A stretch of DNA of 64,000 nucleotides from GCA-002726655 sp046582185 (GTDB lineage: Bacteria > Pseudomonadota > Gammaproteobacteria > Pseudomonadales > Azotimanducaceae): assembly GCA_046582185.1 (NCBI GenBank), contig JAYGEX010000013.1, positions 145,579-209,578 on the forward strand, given 5' to 3'. This document shows positions 52,372 through 60,991 of this stretch, piece by piece. The translations under genes were made by a program, and so were the position numbers. Position 1 is the first letter of the stretch. Every line of letters starts with the position of its first letter. Under the pieces are notes generated by a model. That model was given only the letters and a program-made list of their open reading frames with translations. It was not told the origin of the DNA and ran no database searches.

Positions 52372-53916
52372 ATGGGCGGTCTTTCCAATATAGATCTCGC
52401 CGTCCTTGTTATTTACCTTGGCGGCCTGTTCGTTATGGGTTTCTGCTTTTACAGGAAAAACAATACTACCGAAGAGTATTTTCTTGGCGGCAGGCGATTC
52501 ACCGGATGGGTCATCGGCCTAAGTCTTGTGGGAACATCTATTAGTTCTATCACCTTTCTTGCTTACCCTGGCGATGCGTTTAAAACCGCCTGGCTTCGCT
52601 TCCTGCCAAATCTAATGATGCCCATTGCTGTCTTTATCGCTGCAAGGTATTTTCTGCCATTTTTCCGAAGAGATAAAACCACAACAGCATACGAATATCT
52701 TGAGGGCAGATTCGGACCTTCAATTAGAGTCTATGGCGCTTTGGTCTTCATCATTGCCCAGGTAGTTCGTGTCAGCATGATCTTATATCTCGTCTCCCTG
52801 GTTCTTCAGGAGTTAACAGGCTTCGATGCCACCACCTGTATTCTCATCAGCGGCTCCATCGTAGCTATTTACACTATTATCGGTGGAATCGATGCCGTTA
52901 TCTGGACGGATGTTATTCAGACCATCGTATTGTTGTTAGGTGGCATCATGTGCCTGGTCATCATCGTAGTTACGCTGCCAGGTGGGTTTGGTCAAATCCT
53001 GGATGTTGCTATCACAGATGGCAAGCTCGCCTTTTCAGAATTAAAGGATGGGCAATTGATTCCCGTGGACTGGCAATTCAGCCTGCACAGCAAAACGGCA
53101 AGCATGATGCTCCTTATCGGACTCATCAGCTGGCTAACGGAATATTCCAGTAATCAGAATACCATTCAGCGGTTCTGTGCCTCCAAGTCCGATTATGAAG
53201 CGAGAAAGGCAATGCTCATTTGCGTGCTGGTGAGCTTGCCAACCTGGGCATTCTTCATGTTTCTCGGCACCGCCCTTTATGTCTTCTTTCAGGTATTCCC
53301 TGCTGTTCCGGCCGCCGAGGTCCTTGCCGGCACTCGTAAGGCAGAGCAAATCCTGCCGTTTTTTGTAATCAACTATCTTCCTGCCGGGCTGGTCGGCCTG
53401 GTGATTGCGGCGGCGCTTGCTGCAGCAATGTCATCCCTGGACAGCAGTATCAACGCAATCTCGACGGTCACCATTTCAGACTTGTATCGTCGCCACCTGA
53501 ACCCGGGCGCACAGGACAAACATTATCTTCGGGTAGCAAGACTCATCGCATCCCTTGCCGGCTTGCTGATGATATTCGGTGCAATCTACCTGACCAATAC
53601 GGAAACCAATACCCTCCAGGATACCGCCACAATACTCACCTCCTTGCTGGCAGGTGGCCTCCTGTCGATTTACTGCATTGGTTTCTTTACCACCCGAGGC
53701 GATGCAAGACACATCCTATTCGGCATATCAGGCACCATGGTTTTTACGGCATGGACAATTCTAAGCGCCCGTACCATGATCCCCGAAGCTTTGTCTTTTC
53801 CCTTCGACCTCTATTACACAGGCCTAATCGGCAACATCATCATGTTTTTACTAGCCTATGGATCAAGCTATCTACTCCTGGATAAAAAGGCCGCAACCAT
53901 TCAGGAAAACGTTTAA
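52372..53916 (+). CDS. Sodium:solute symporter (SSS family)
   Basis: A 514-residue inner-membrane protein with about 13 hydrophobic segments. YLGGLFVMGFCFYRKNNTTEEYFLGGRRFTGWVIGLSLVGTSISSITFLAYP is the family start, and LVIAAALAAAMSSLDSSINAISTVTISDLYR (about residue 345-375) holds the sodium-site segment. Relatives transport sialic acid, pantothenate, proline or sugars. The substrate is not clear. Its ATG directly follows the aminotransferase stop, which suggests linked use of a substrate. Confidence 0.92.
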   Translation: MGGLSNIDLAVLVIYLGGLFVMGFCFYRKNNTTEEYFLGGRRFTGWVIGLSLVGTSISSITFLAYPGDAFKTAWLRFLPNLMMPIAVFIAARYFLPFFRRDKTTTAYEYLEGRFGPSIRVYGALVFIIAQVVRVSMILYLVSLVLQELTGFDATTCILISGSIVAIYTIIGGIDAVIWTDVIQTIVLLLGGIMCLVIIVVTLPGGFGQILDVAITDGKLAFSELKDGQLIPVDWQFSLHSKTASMMLLIGLISWLTEYSSNQNTIQRFCASKSDYEARKAMLICVLVSLPTWAFFMFLGTALYVFFQVFPAVPAAEVLAGTRKAEQILPFFVINYLPAGLVGLVIAAALAAAMSSLDSSINAISTVTISDLYRRHLNPGAQDKHYLRVARLIASLAGLLMIFGAIYLTNTETNTLQDTATILTSLLAGGLLSIYCIGFFTTRGDARHILFGISGTMVFTAWTILSARTMIPEALSFPFDLYYTGLIGNIIMFLLAYGSSYLLLDKKAATIQENV

Positions 53917-53975
53917 GCGCAGATAGGCAAGCATTGCCAAGTACCTACGACACGGTCGTGATACAATGCGCCACC

Positions 53976-55313
53976 ATGAATTTCATTAAAAAACTCTTTA
54001 CCAGCGACGATACTCCACCCCTTGAAGATTTGACGAACAATGATGTCGATGTGGCAGAAGATTTCGCCATACTTGAACTTCCACAAGAACTGAACAATGC
54101 TATCGCCAAGCTCGGCTTTACCAATTGCACACCGGTTCAGAAAGAGGTCCTTCCCCACAGTCTGGATGGCAAGGATGTCATTGCCCAGGCACAAACAGGA
54201 ACCGGCAAGACTGCCGCCTTCCTCATTTCAATTATTGCTTATGACCTCGAAAACCCTTCACTGGATGAGCGCCCTGCCGGTACTCCCTACGCCCTGATAA
54301 TCGCACCGACCCGTGAGCTGGTTTTGCAGATCAGCAGCGATGCTGTAGGTTTGGCAGAAGATACAGATATCAAAATCCTGGCCGTTGTTGGTGGCATCGA
54401 CTACGAGAAGCAAAAGAGGGAACTGTTAAAACCAGTGGATATCATTGTCGCCACCCCGGGCAGATTGCTCGACTTCTGCCGCTCAAACGTAATCAATCTC
54501 TCGCAAGTTGAGTCGCTGGTCATTGACGAAGCAGATCGCATGTTGAGCATGGGCTTTATTCCAGACGTTAAAGCGATTATTCAGCGAACGCCGAAGAAAA
54601 ATAGCCGCCAGACGCAACTCTTCAGCGCGACCTTTAGTGAAGATATCAAGAGACTTGCATCCAGCTGGACACTTGACCCGGTTCGTATTGAGATCGAACC
54701 CGAAAAGCTGGCAGTAGATTCAGTAACGCAAATCATCTACCTGACATCGGAAGAAGACAAATTCAAGGTGCTCTATAACCTGATCAAAGTAAACAAGATT
54801 ACCAGAGTGATCGTATTCGTTAACCGCAGGGATGAATCCAGAAGACTGGAAGACATGCTTTATCGTCACGGTTTTAATACAGGCTTGCTCACGGGTGAAG
54901 TTCACCAGAAAAAAAGAATAAAGACGCTCGATGATTTCAAATCAGGAAAGATCGAAGTCCTCGTAGCGACCGATGTGGCCGGACGAGGAATTCACGTTGA
55001 TGATATTAGTCATGTTGTAAACTACAACCTGCCTGAAGATCCTGAAGACTATGTTCACCGAATTGGCAGAACCGGACGAGCTGGGTCAGACGGCACTTCA
55101 GTTTCCCTTGCCTGCGAAACGGAATCATTTATGCTGCCAGCCATTGAGACCTTGCTGGGATCGAAGATGAACTGTGAACAGCCGCCGGAAGATCTACTGG
55201 TGGATACACCCGCACCTATTAAAAAATCCCGGCAGAAGTCGTCTGACTTCAATACTTCCCGGGATAAGCGCCAATCAGGTAGAAGACCAAACAACAGGAG
55301 ACCCCACCGGTAA
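53976..55313 (+). CDS. DEAD-box RNA helicase, RhlB-like
   Basis: An ATP-dependent RNA helicase of 445 residues. Q motif (LGFTNCTPVQKEVLP), motif I (AQTGTGKTAAF), Ia (PTRELV), Ib (TPGRLLD), II (DEAD), III (SAT), IV (RVIVFVNRRDE), V (DVAGRGIHVDDISHVVNYNLPEDPEDYVHRIGRTGR, split here by position) are all intact. The tail is basic and low in complexity (RDKRQSGRRPNNRRPHR) and probably binds RNA. The frame is open 14 codons further up, but MNFIKKLF at 53976 begins the normal protein. Confidence 0.92.
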   Translation: MNFIKKLFTSDDTPPLEDLTNNDVDVAEDFAILELPQELNNAIAKLGFTNCTPVQKEVLPHSLDGKDVIAQAQTGTGKTAAFLISIIAYDLENPSLDERPAGTPYALIIAPTRELVLQISSDAVGLAEDTDIKILAVVGGIDYEKQKRELLKPVDIIVATPGRLLDFCRSNVINLSQVESLVIDEADRMLSMGFIPDVKAIIQRTPKKNSRQTQLFSATFSEDIKRLASSWTLDPVRIEIEPEKLAVDSVTQIIYLTSEEDKFKVLYNLIKVNKITRVIVFVNRRDESRRLEDMLYRHGFNTGLLTGEVHQKKRIKTLDDFKSGKIEVLVATDVAGRGIHVDDISHVVNYNLPEDPEDYVHRIGRTGRAGSDGTSVSLACETESFMLPAIETLLGSKMNCEQPPEDLLVDTPAPIKKSRQKSSDFNTSRDKRQSGRRPNNRRPHR

Positions 55314-55319
55314 ACCTGG

Positions 55320-55865
55320 ATGTCCCAGTCAAAGGCGAATCGAGGAGCGAGCTTTCCGCTACTTAAAGCAAGTGGTATTGCAGACATTCCAGAGACCGTT
55401 AACGTCCATCAATTCAACGACAAGGCAATTCGCCACAGCAAGTCCCTTGGCGATGCTACCGGATTGAGTAACATTGGGATTCATCTGGTCCGGCTACAGA
55501 AGGGCTGCGAATCCACACAATTTCACCGCCATCAATGCGACGAAGAATTTCTATACATTCTCTCCGGCTCCGGAATAGCGGAAATCGGCGACAATGAATA
55601 TCCCGTTGAGGCAGGTGACTTCATGGGATTTAGTCAAGACTCACCAGCCCATAATATGCGCAATCCTAACGATGAAGATCTGGTCTATCTCATGGGAGGC
55701 GACCGAAATGACTTCGACATTTGCGACTACCCCCGCATCAAGCGGCGAATGTTCAGAGTCAATGGCGTCAAAACATATGTCGACCTGAAAGACCTTCACG
55801 ACGTCGCCCCTGGAAACGAGACCACTTCAATTAGGAAAAAGCCGATTGAGAAAAACGACCCGTAA
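55320..55865 (+). CDS. Cupin-domain protein
   Basis: A 181-residue single-cupin protein. The metal-binding block is QFHRHQCDEEFLYILSGSGIAEIGDNEYPVEAGDFMGF (His-x-His and Glu near residues 70-77), with the second histidine in DSPAHNMRNPNDEDLVYLMGG. It follows the helicase by six bases and its last 20 bases overlap the start of the lipoprotein frame below. Such proteins may be sugar isomerase-like or act as sensors, and nothing more specific can be said. Confidence 0.88.
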   Translation: MSQSKANRGASFPLLKASGIADIPETVNVHQFNDKAIRHSKSLGDATGLSNIGIHLVRLQKGCESTQFHRHQCDEEFLYILSGSGIAEIGDNEYPVEAGDFMGFSQDSPAHNMRNPNDEDLVYLMGGDRNDFDICDYPRIKRRMFRVNGVKTYVDLKDLHDVAPGNETTSIRKKPIEKNDP

Positions 55866-56463
55866 TTTCCTGACAATTGGCATTTGCCTCTTGCTTCTGG
55901 CTTGTGAAACGCAACAACTCACAGAGCCCGTTACCATCGGTTAGGTATCCAAATCCATGGGCTTCCCTGTTGTTAATCGTAACAATCGTGAATATATATT
56001 GGCGCAGCAGTCAAAAGTGTATCCCTCAGATATTTTTGATACCAACGGGACTTCCATGGTCGAAATAACACTCCTGGACAATACCCAGATTTCAATTGGC
56101 ATCAAGACTCATTTCGTACTCCATAACCTGCACCAAAATGGCCAGGCGACAACGATCGAGCTCAATCTCGGCAAGGGAACCATGCAAACCATTCTGAAGG
56201 ATCAACAAACGCTGGAACTTGGAACACCCCTTGCTACCGTCGTCGTCAAAGGTGGTGGTTTTTATGCAAGGTATGCCGCCAGCACACTGGAAATCGTGAT
56301 GTTGGAGGAAGGCGCTATGAAAGTAAGCAACGGTAACGGTAACGCCAATATTAACTCACCTTCCCATGGCACAACCGTTATCGCCGGTTCTGCACCACAA
56401 ATACCGACCCTGTGGTCAAATAGAAAAATTCAGAGGCTTATCAAGCAGACTTTTATTGAATAG
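55846..56463 (+). pseudogene. FecR-domain lipoprotein interrupted by an amber codon
   Basis: From a TTG at 55846 (AGGA about ten bases ahead) the frame gives a lipoprotein signal, LRKTTRNFLTIGICLLLLAC, then ETQQLTEPVTIG and a TAG at 55942-55944. In the same frame the FecR fold follows: VSKSMGFPVVNRNNREYILA, then GTSMVEITLLDNTQISIGIKTHFVL, ending at 56463. In FecR relatives the strand G-x-V continues across this point, so the stop falls inside the domain's first strand. Start at the ATG at 55957 would give an unexported fragment. A nonsense mutation is likely. Confidence 0.72.
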
Positions 56464-56493
56464 GCATGGATTCAATAGGCCTTCCTACTTCGA

Positions 56494-57432
56494 CTAAGAG
56501 GTAAGCAGCCCAGGCTGAGGTGTCAACACACGGGACAGTAAATCGAAATAACCCCGCGGGAAATCCACACCATCGTAATACCCATTCTCCACCAAGATCT
56601 TATGCAGCTTCTTCAAATTGTAGTTTGGTACTGAGGCCAGCATATGATGTTCCAGATGATAATTTACAAAATGAGGGCACATCACCAATCGCCACAAAGG
56701 ATTTGCCCGTATTGTCCGGGTATTCTTTCTAGGATCCAGGTCATACAAATCCGGCACTGCAGCATGTTCTGCAACTTGACGAATCCGGCTGATCAAAGGC
56801 CCCATGAATACATACGCCGCCGCCCACATCAGGTACAACCATCCTTCGCCAACGCTCACAAGAATCAATAACAAAATAGAATTCGCAGCGACGCCGCGCA
56901 ACAGGCTAGCCCTCGACAGCTCCGGCAACTCACCTAACTTTGCCAGACCCCTGCCAATGCTTTTAAGCGATCGCCAACCTGTTTGCCCCGTCAGGTCTCG
57001 CTTAATTTTCCGCTTAAAGCGTGTTTTAGCGATGGGATAGTCCTGATAGTTTGGCAAATCCGGATCTTCATGGGTCCCTGCAAATTTATGGTGAAACAGG
57101 TGGCCCTTCATATAGGAATCAACATTGTTAAAGATCATAGGACTTGCAAGCCATCGCCCAACAAACAAATTGAGCCATGAAGTCCTGAAGAATGCTCTAT
57201 GACCGCATTCATGAACGATAACACCAAAACCCAGGTGCCTTCCGCCTAACAATACTACACCCAGTATAACTGTTATTGGGTTTGTCCAAATTCCGACGAC
57301 AGCAAAAATGGCCGCAAAAAACGACCACTGACAAATCACCTGCCACCAGGCTTGAAGATCACTTCGTCGTGTTACGCTACGCAGTTGATCTTCTGTTAGC
57401 AATTCTTTCACTGTAGATACTGGCACCTTCAT
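56494..57432 (-). CDS. Fatty acid desaturase family protein
   Basis: A 312-residue membrane-bound di-iron desaturase or hydroxylase. The three histidine boxes are intact: VHECGHRAFF (about residue 90), KGHLFHHKFAGTH (about 125) and NYHLEHHMLASVP (about 258). Four hydrophobic segments fit the family. It is 55 bases after the PaaX-type gene on the same strand, so regulation by that protein is likely. The substrate, probably an acyl lipid or a hydroxylated relative, is unknown. Confidence 0.92.
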   Translation of the reverse strand: MKVPVSTVKELLTEDQLRSVTRRSDLQAWWQVICQWSFFAAIFAVVGIWTNPITVILGVVLLGGRHLGFGVIVHECGHRAFFRTSWLNLFVGRWLASPMIFNNVDSYMKGHLFHHKFAGTHEDPDLPNYQDYPIAKTRFKRKIKRDLTGQTGWRSLKSIGRGLAKLGELPELSRASLLRGVAANSILLLILVSVGEGWLYLMWAAAYVFMGPLISRIRQVAEHAAVPDLYDLDPRKNTRTIRANPLWRLVMCPHFVNYHLEHHMLASVPNYNLKKLHKILVENGYYDGVDFPRGYFDLLSRVLTPQPGLLTS

Positions 57433-57487
57433 AACTTATCTCTCATATTTGTATCACTTAACTGAGCTCCTGCATAAGCTCTCGTCC

Positions 57488-58306
57488 TCACGCTCTCACT
57501 AACTGACGAACGGGCATGGTATGGTGCAACTCACCAGCTGATGCCCAGATATCTTTACCCGCCCGGTTATAATCCATCAATAGCTGACAGAATTTTTCTC
57601 TTGCTTTGACGTCTATTACTTCCGCAGGTAAAAGCGGATCCTTGGCAAGCAGCTTAATAGCTTCGCCGCCAAGCCTGAAACTTTCAAGCTGTGCTTCTCC
57701 CATGGATAAACCGAGCAATTTCTTACTACTGCTATCTAGTCGTTTAACGATATCCCTGTAGCCATTATTCAAGTTCTCGGGATTCCAGAGTGACATCCAG
57801 GCAGCCTCTCCTGCTAGCTGGCCTTCAAGAAGAAGCACGTCCATACCGACGCCGATGCCGATGGCCAATTGAGTCAGTTCGGTAAGGGTGACCGCCAGAT
57901 TATCCGGACGCACAAAGAGGTGCGGGTTCACTTCTCGAAACCCAAGGGCGTCCAAAGCCCACAAACTTGAAGCCGCGCGCTTGCTTAGCACCGCGAGTAC
58001 CCAAGTGCCTGGTTTCCACTGCCTGACTCGATTTTCCCCCAAACGCCATCGTTCAATAAACGACTGCAAATGATCCGTCTGATCCGCCAGGCGATATCGA
58101 CCGCGCTCTGGGCACGCCAAAAGACCACGATTAACCAGGCGAGACAATGTCACCCGCACGGTATTCTCGGTAAAACCAAAGAGCCTGCCCGACTCAACGA
58201 GGTAACTGGCGGGTCGACCACGCTCAGAAACTCCTCTCAATAAATCGAGCATGACGTCTGAGGGTTTATTTCTGATTTTCGAGCTTGGCAACATTAACCA
58301 ATCCAA
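57488..58306 (-). CDS. PaaX-family transcriptional regulator
   Basis: A 272-residue repressor-type protein. The N-terminal winged helix is LRGVSERGRPASYLVESGRLFGFTENTVRVTLSRLVNRGLLACPERGRYRL (residues 24-74), and the PaaX central and C-terminal domains follow. Typical PaaX binds phenylacetyl-CoA and represses its catabolic genes, but no paa genes are present. The gene heads a probable operon with the desaturase. A perfect 24-bp palindrome lies about 40 bases upstream of its start. Confidence 0.88.
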   Translation of the reverse strand: MDWLMLPSSKIRNKPSDVMLDLLRGVSERGRPASYLVESGRLFGFTENTVRVTLSRLVNRGLLACPERGRYRLADQTDHLQSFIERWRLGENRVRQWKPGTWVLAVLSKRAASSLWALDALGFREVNPHLFVRPDNLAVTLTELTQLAIGIGVGMDVLLLEGQLAGEAAWMSLWNPENLNNGYRDIVKRLDSSSKKLLGLSMGEAQLESFRLGGEAIKLLAKDPLLPAEVIDVKAREKFCQLLMDYNRAGKDIWASAGELHHTMPVRQLVRA

Positions 58307-58887
58307 ACAAGGAGAGAGAAAAGTGTAATATTACAGATTTATGCAAATATTTCAATATATTGAAATATTATAGATGTCCAGAGAGACTACCGGCAGTGAA
58401 CGATCATTTGTCTCTATAGATACAGCGTTAGCCCAGGGACAATCTAACTGGAATATATTGCTGGCAGACCGGGGAATTGTTCCTAAGCGGCTTACATAAT
58501 CTTAATGTCGCCAAAACAACCCCCGCTGATCAGGCTATCAAGCTGATCGAAAGCAAAATCCGTAATATCCAATTTTTTGCCTGCTTCAACCAACTAAACA
58601 ATGCAGTACATTCCGGTGGATACTTCTTAAATTCCTATTGCAACGCTTCTGGGTTATAAAACAGATGACCTTGACTTGGCGCAGCTTCGAAAATAGCTTG
58701 AGGCAGAGTGGGGTGGAGTTGACCCGTTTGAAGGAGCTATTGAAAATTTTATCGTGCCGCCAAAATAACTTTGCTAAACAGCGACACACACTTTTTATAC
58801 TCAAATACTTGTAAGAAAAAATTCTCTACCTACGTAAAAAAGTTACCGGCAGATGTGAGTCAGAATTTATGTATGGCGCTATATTAT
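58307..58887. other. Region without an intact gene, upstream of the PaaX-type gene
   Basis: About 580 bases. The first 70 bases hold the promoter and operators of the PaaX-type gene. From about 58610 to 58767 the plus strand reads as a coding remnant: IPIATLLGYKTDDLDLAQLRK, a stop, LEAEWGGVDPFEGAIENFIV, then stop. Two in-frame stops (TAA near 58631 and TAG near 58697) and no start show that it is dead. The family is not recognised. Confidence 0.45.
58346..58369. promoter_or_regulatory. Perfect 24-bp palindrome, candidate operator of the PaaX-type regulator
   Basis: The half site AATATTTCAATA is followed directly by its exact reverse complement. It starts 40 bases upstream of the PaaX-type start codon on the side where the promoter must lie. 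A second, 10-bp palindrome (GTAATATTAC) at 58325-58334 sits between it and the gene. Such symmetry is usual for repressor sites, so autoregulation is likely. Confidence 0.65.
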
Positions 58888-60105
58888 TCAGGATTTCGCT
58901 GCCACGAGCTGCTTCAGGCGAATAACGGATTCATCAGACAACGCCGCAATATCGTCCTCTGTCAGGCCAAACTCCCGGAGAATCTCTGCAGAATGCTGGC
59001 CTATCTCCGGAGCTCTCTGTGGCGTTATCTGAGTCTCACCGCTCATATTGATCGGAGTTGCAAAGGTACGTTCATTTCCCGGCACGTCTGATTCTGTTGG
59101 CACAATCACACCATTGGCAATTAGTTGGGGGTCATCGATAACTTCTGTCGTGTGTGATACCAGGCTGAATACAATACCAGAGCTTGCAAGCCTTTCGCAG
59201 ACGACGTCCGATGGAAGTGATCTGAATGCTTGCTCAAGCTGTTCTTTGACATAGAAGCGATTCTTCATTAGCGCTTTGGGTTTTGTCATTCGTTCATCTT
59301 TTAACCACTCCGGGCGCTCCAACAAATCAGCCAGTTTTGGCCAGTCCCTGTGGACGTTCTGTACACCGAGCATGATGTAGCGATCATCAGACGTTGTATA
59401 AACGTTGGATACGGGATTTGACCAACCCTCCCGATTACGTCGAGTTGGACCATCAAGACCTGCCATGGTTGCCTGCAAATTTAACCCATTTGCCCAGGTT
59501 CCGGTTGCTGCAAGGGAGGTCGAGATCATGCTGCCTTCACCGCTGCGATCCCGCTTATAAAGCGCCATCATAATACCCGCGAATAAAGTCATGGCGGTGG
59601 CGTGGTCACCCACTCCCCCAGCCGGAGGGGCGGGTGGAGTATCTTTCCCGTGCATGATATCCAGAATGCCGGTGCGGGCAAAAAAACCTGTAAGATCGAA
59701 AGCCCGTCGTTCTGCATCAGGCCCCTTTAAGCCATATGCGGTTATTTGTGCAAATACAAGTCTTGGGTTGACCGCTTTTAGTACATCGTAGGTCAGATTG
59801 TACCTTTCAAGGTTTGCCGCGCTGAAATTCACCAGGAATACATCCGCTTCCTTCAACATCCTCATCAGCACCGAATAACCCGACGTGGTGGTAATATCCA
59901 TCGCCAGGCTACGCTTGTTGCGACCTGTCAGCTGCCACGAAAAATCACTTTCATGCCCGCCGGCAATCGTTCGATGCCGATCACCCGTCAGCGGTTCAAT
60001 TTTGATAACGTTGGCACCAAAGTCGGACATAATCGTCGCCGCACAAGGGCCAGCAAGAAAAGATGCCGCATCAATAACCTTCAGATCTGAAAATAGATTT
60101 GTCAC
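58888..60105 (-). CDS. CaiB/BaiF CoA-transferase family III protein
   Basis: A 405-residue formyl-CoA-transferase-type enzyme. DLKVIDAASFLAGPCAATIMSDFGANVIKIEPLTGDRHR is the family start. LVFAQITAYGLKGPDAERRAFDLTGFFARTGILD holds the catalytic Asp (near residue 160), and GGVGDHATAMTLFAGIMMALYKRDRSGEG follows. It transfers CoA between carboxylic acids. Donor and acceptor are open. It is divergent from the molybdenum hydroxylase genes with about 380 bases between them. Confidence 0.9.
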   Translation of the reverse strand: MTNLFSDLKVIDAASFLAGPCAATIMSDFGANVIKIEPLTGDRHRTIAGGHESDFSWQLTGRNKRSLAMDITTTSGYSVLMRMLKEADVFLVNFSAANLERYNLTYDVLKAVNPRLVFAQITAYGLKGPDAERRAFDLTGFFARTGILDIMHGKDTPPAPPAGGVGDHATAMTLFAGIMMALYKRDRSGEGSMISTSLAATGTWANGLNLQATMAGLDGPTRRNREGWSNPVSNVYTTSDDRYIMLGVQNVHRDWPKLADLLERPEWLKDERMTKPKALMKNRFYVKEQLEQAFRSLPSDVVCERLASSGIVFSLVSHTTEVIDDPQLIANGVIVPTESDVPGNERTFATPINMSGETQITPQRAPEIGQHSAEILREFGLTEDDIAALSDESVIRLKQLVAAKS

Positions 60106-60484
60106 AGGGTTCCCTATGGTTTTTGAAGATGATAACGACTATTGCTCTCTTGGGATAGGAAGGAATAACTCAAGAGGCCGGCCAATCTGATACCAGCTCG
60201 GCGCGTTGTCCGCGCAGTGATTCGCGGTGGCCTAAAAATGATCGTCTGGCCCTGGTTTGTGATCAAGGGATGGGTCTCAATAGCCAAGAGTGACTCCCTT
60301 TGGCTATTGGCACAAAATTTGGCGCCGCCCAGATGGGTGGTAGACTACAACTTGAAAATGCCATGCTGTCGGTTGATGTCCGACAGTTCGCGGCAGATTT
60401 TGCATCAGATTAATCGTTTAGTATCAACGCATGTTGGATACTTATAGGCATCCGTGGCGTCAGCAACTCACCTGGAAAAGTCGA
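60106..60484. other. Intergenic region with two inverted repeats
   Basis: No gene is seen. CAATAGCCAA at 60278-60287 pairs with TTGGCTATTG at 60300-60309 (10 bp, loop of 12). CTGTCGG at 60366-60372 pairs with CCGACAG at 60380-60386 (7 bp, loop of 7). Neither is followed by a T-run. Both lie between the divergent CoA-transferase and iorA-like genes, so they may be regulatory. Confidence 0.45.
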
Positions 60485-60991
60485 ATGACAATAAAATTCA
60501 TATTAAACGGGAAGCTTGTACAAACAGATGAAGACCCCGGCACACCTCTTCTATGGGTTGTTAGGGACACCTTCAAACTGAAGGGATCCAAATTTGGTTG
60601 CGGTGCAGGATTATGCGGTGCTTGCACCATGCACATCGATGGCGAAGCCGCGAGGACCTGCGTGATGCCGATCTCTACCATTGCAGGGAAAGAGATCACA
60701 ACCATTGAAGGCATCGGTTCACCAGAAAATATGCATCCCCTACAACAAGCATGGGTAGATATCAGTGTGCCGCAATGTGGATACTGTCAATCCGGGCAGA
60801 TCATGTCCGCAGCAACCTTGCTAAAAAATAATCCGTCGCCTTCCGAAGCAGAAGTTGATTCGGCGATGGCAGGCAATATCTGCCGCTGTGGTTGTTACCC
60901 GCGCATCAAGCAGGCGATTCTCAATGTCGCCGCCCTCGATCAAGACAAGCAGGGTCTGGCTTACAACGCGAGCGACGAGGTGAAGGCATGA
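60485..60991 (+). CDS. Isoquinoline 1-oxidoreductase-like alpha subunit, 2Fe-2S protein
   Basis: A 168-residue small subunit of a molybdenum hydroxylase, carrying two 2Fe-2S clusters. The plant-type ligands are KFGCGAGLCGACTMHIDGEAARTC (about residues 38-61), and the second set is VPQCGYCQSGQIM and GNICRCGCYPRIKQAI. The ATG at 60485 begins the conserved MTIKFILNGK. An 18-codon extension upstream is not conserved in kind. The large subunit's ATG overlaps its stop (ATGA). Confidence 0.9.
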   Translation: MTIKFILNGKLVQTDEDPGTPLLWVVRDTFKLKGSKFGCGAGLCGACTMHIDGEAARTCVMPISTIAGKEITTIEGIGSPENMHPLQQAWVDISVPQCGYCQSGQIMSAATLLKNNPSPSEAEVDSAMAGNICRCGCYPRIKQAILNVAALDQDKQGLAYNASDEVKA

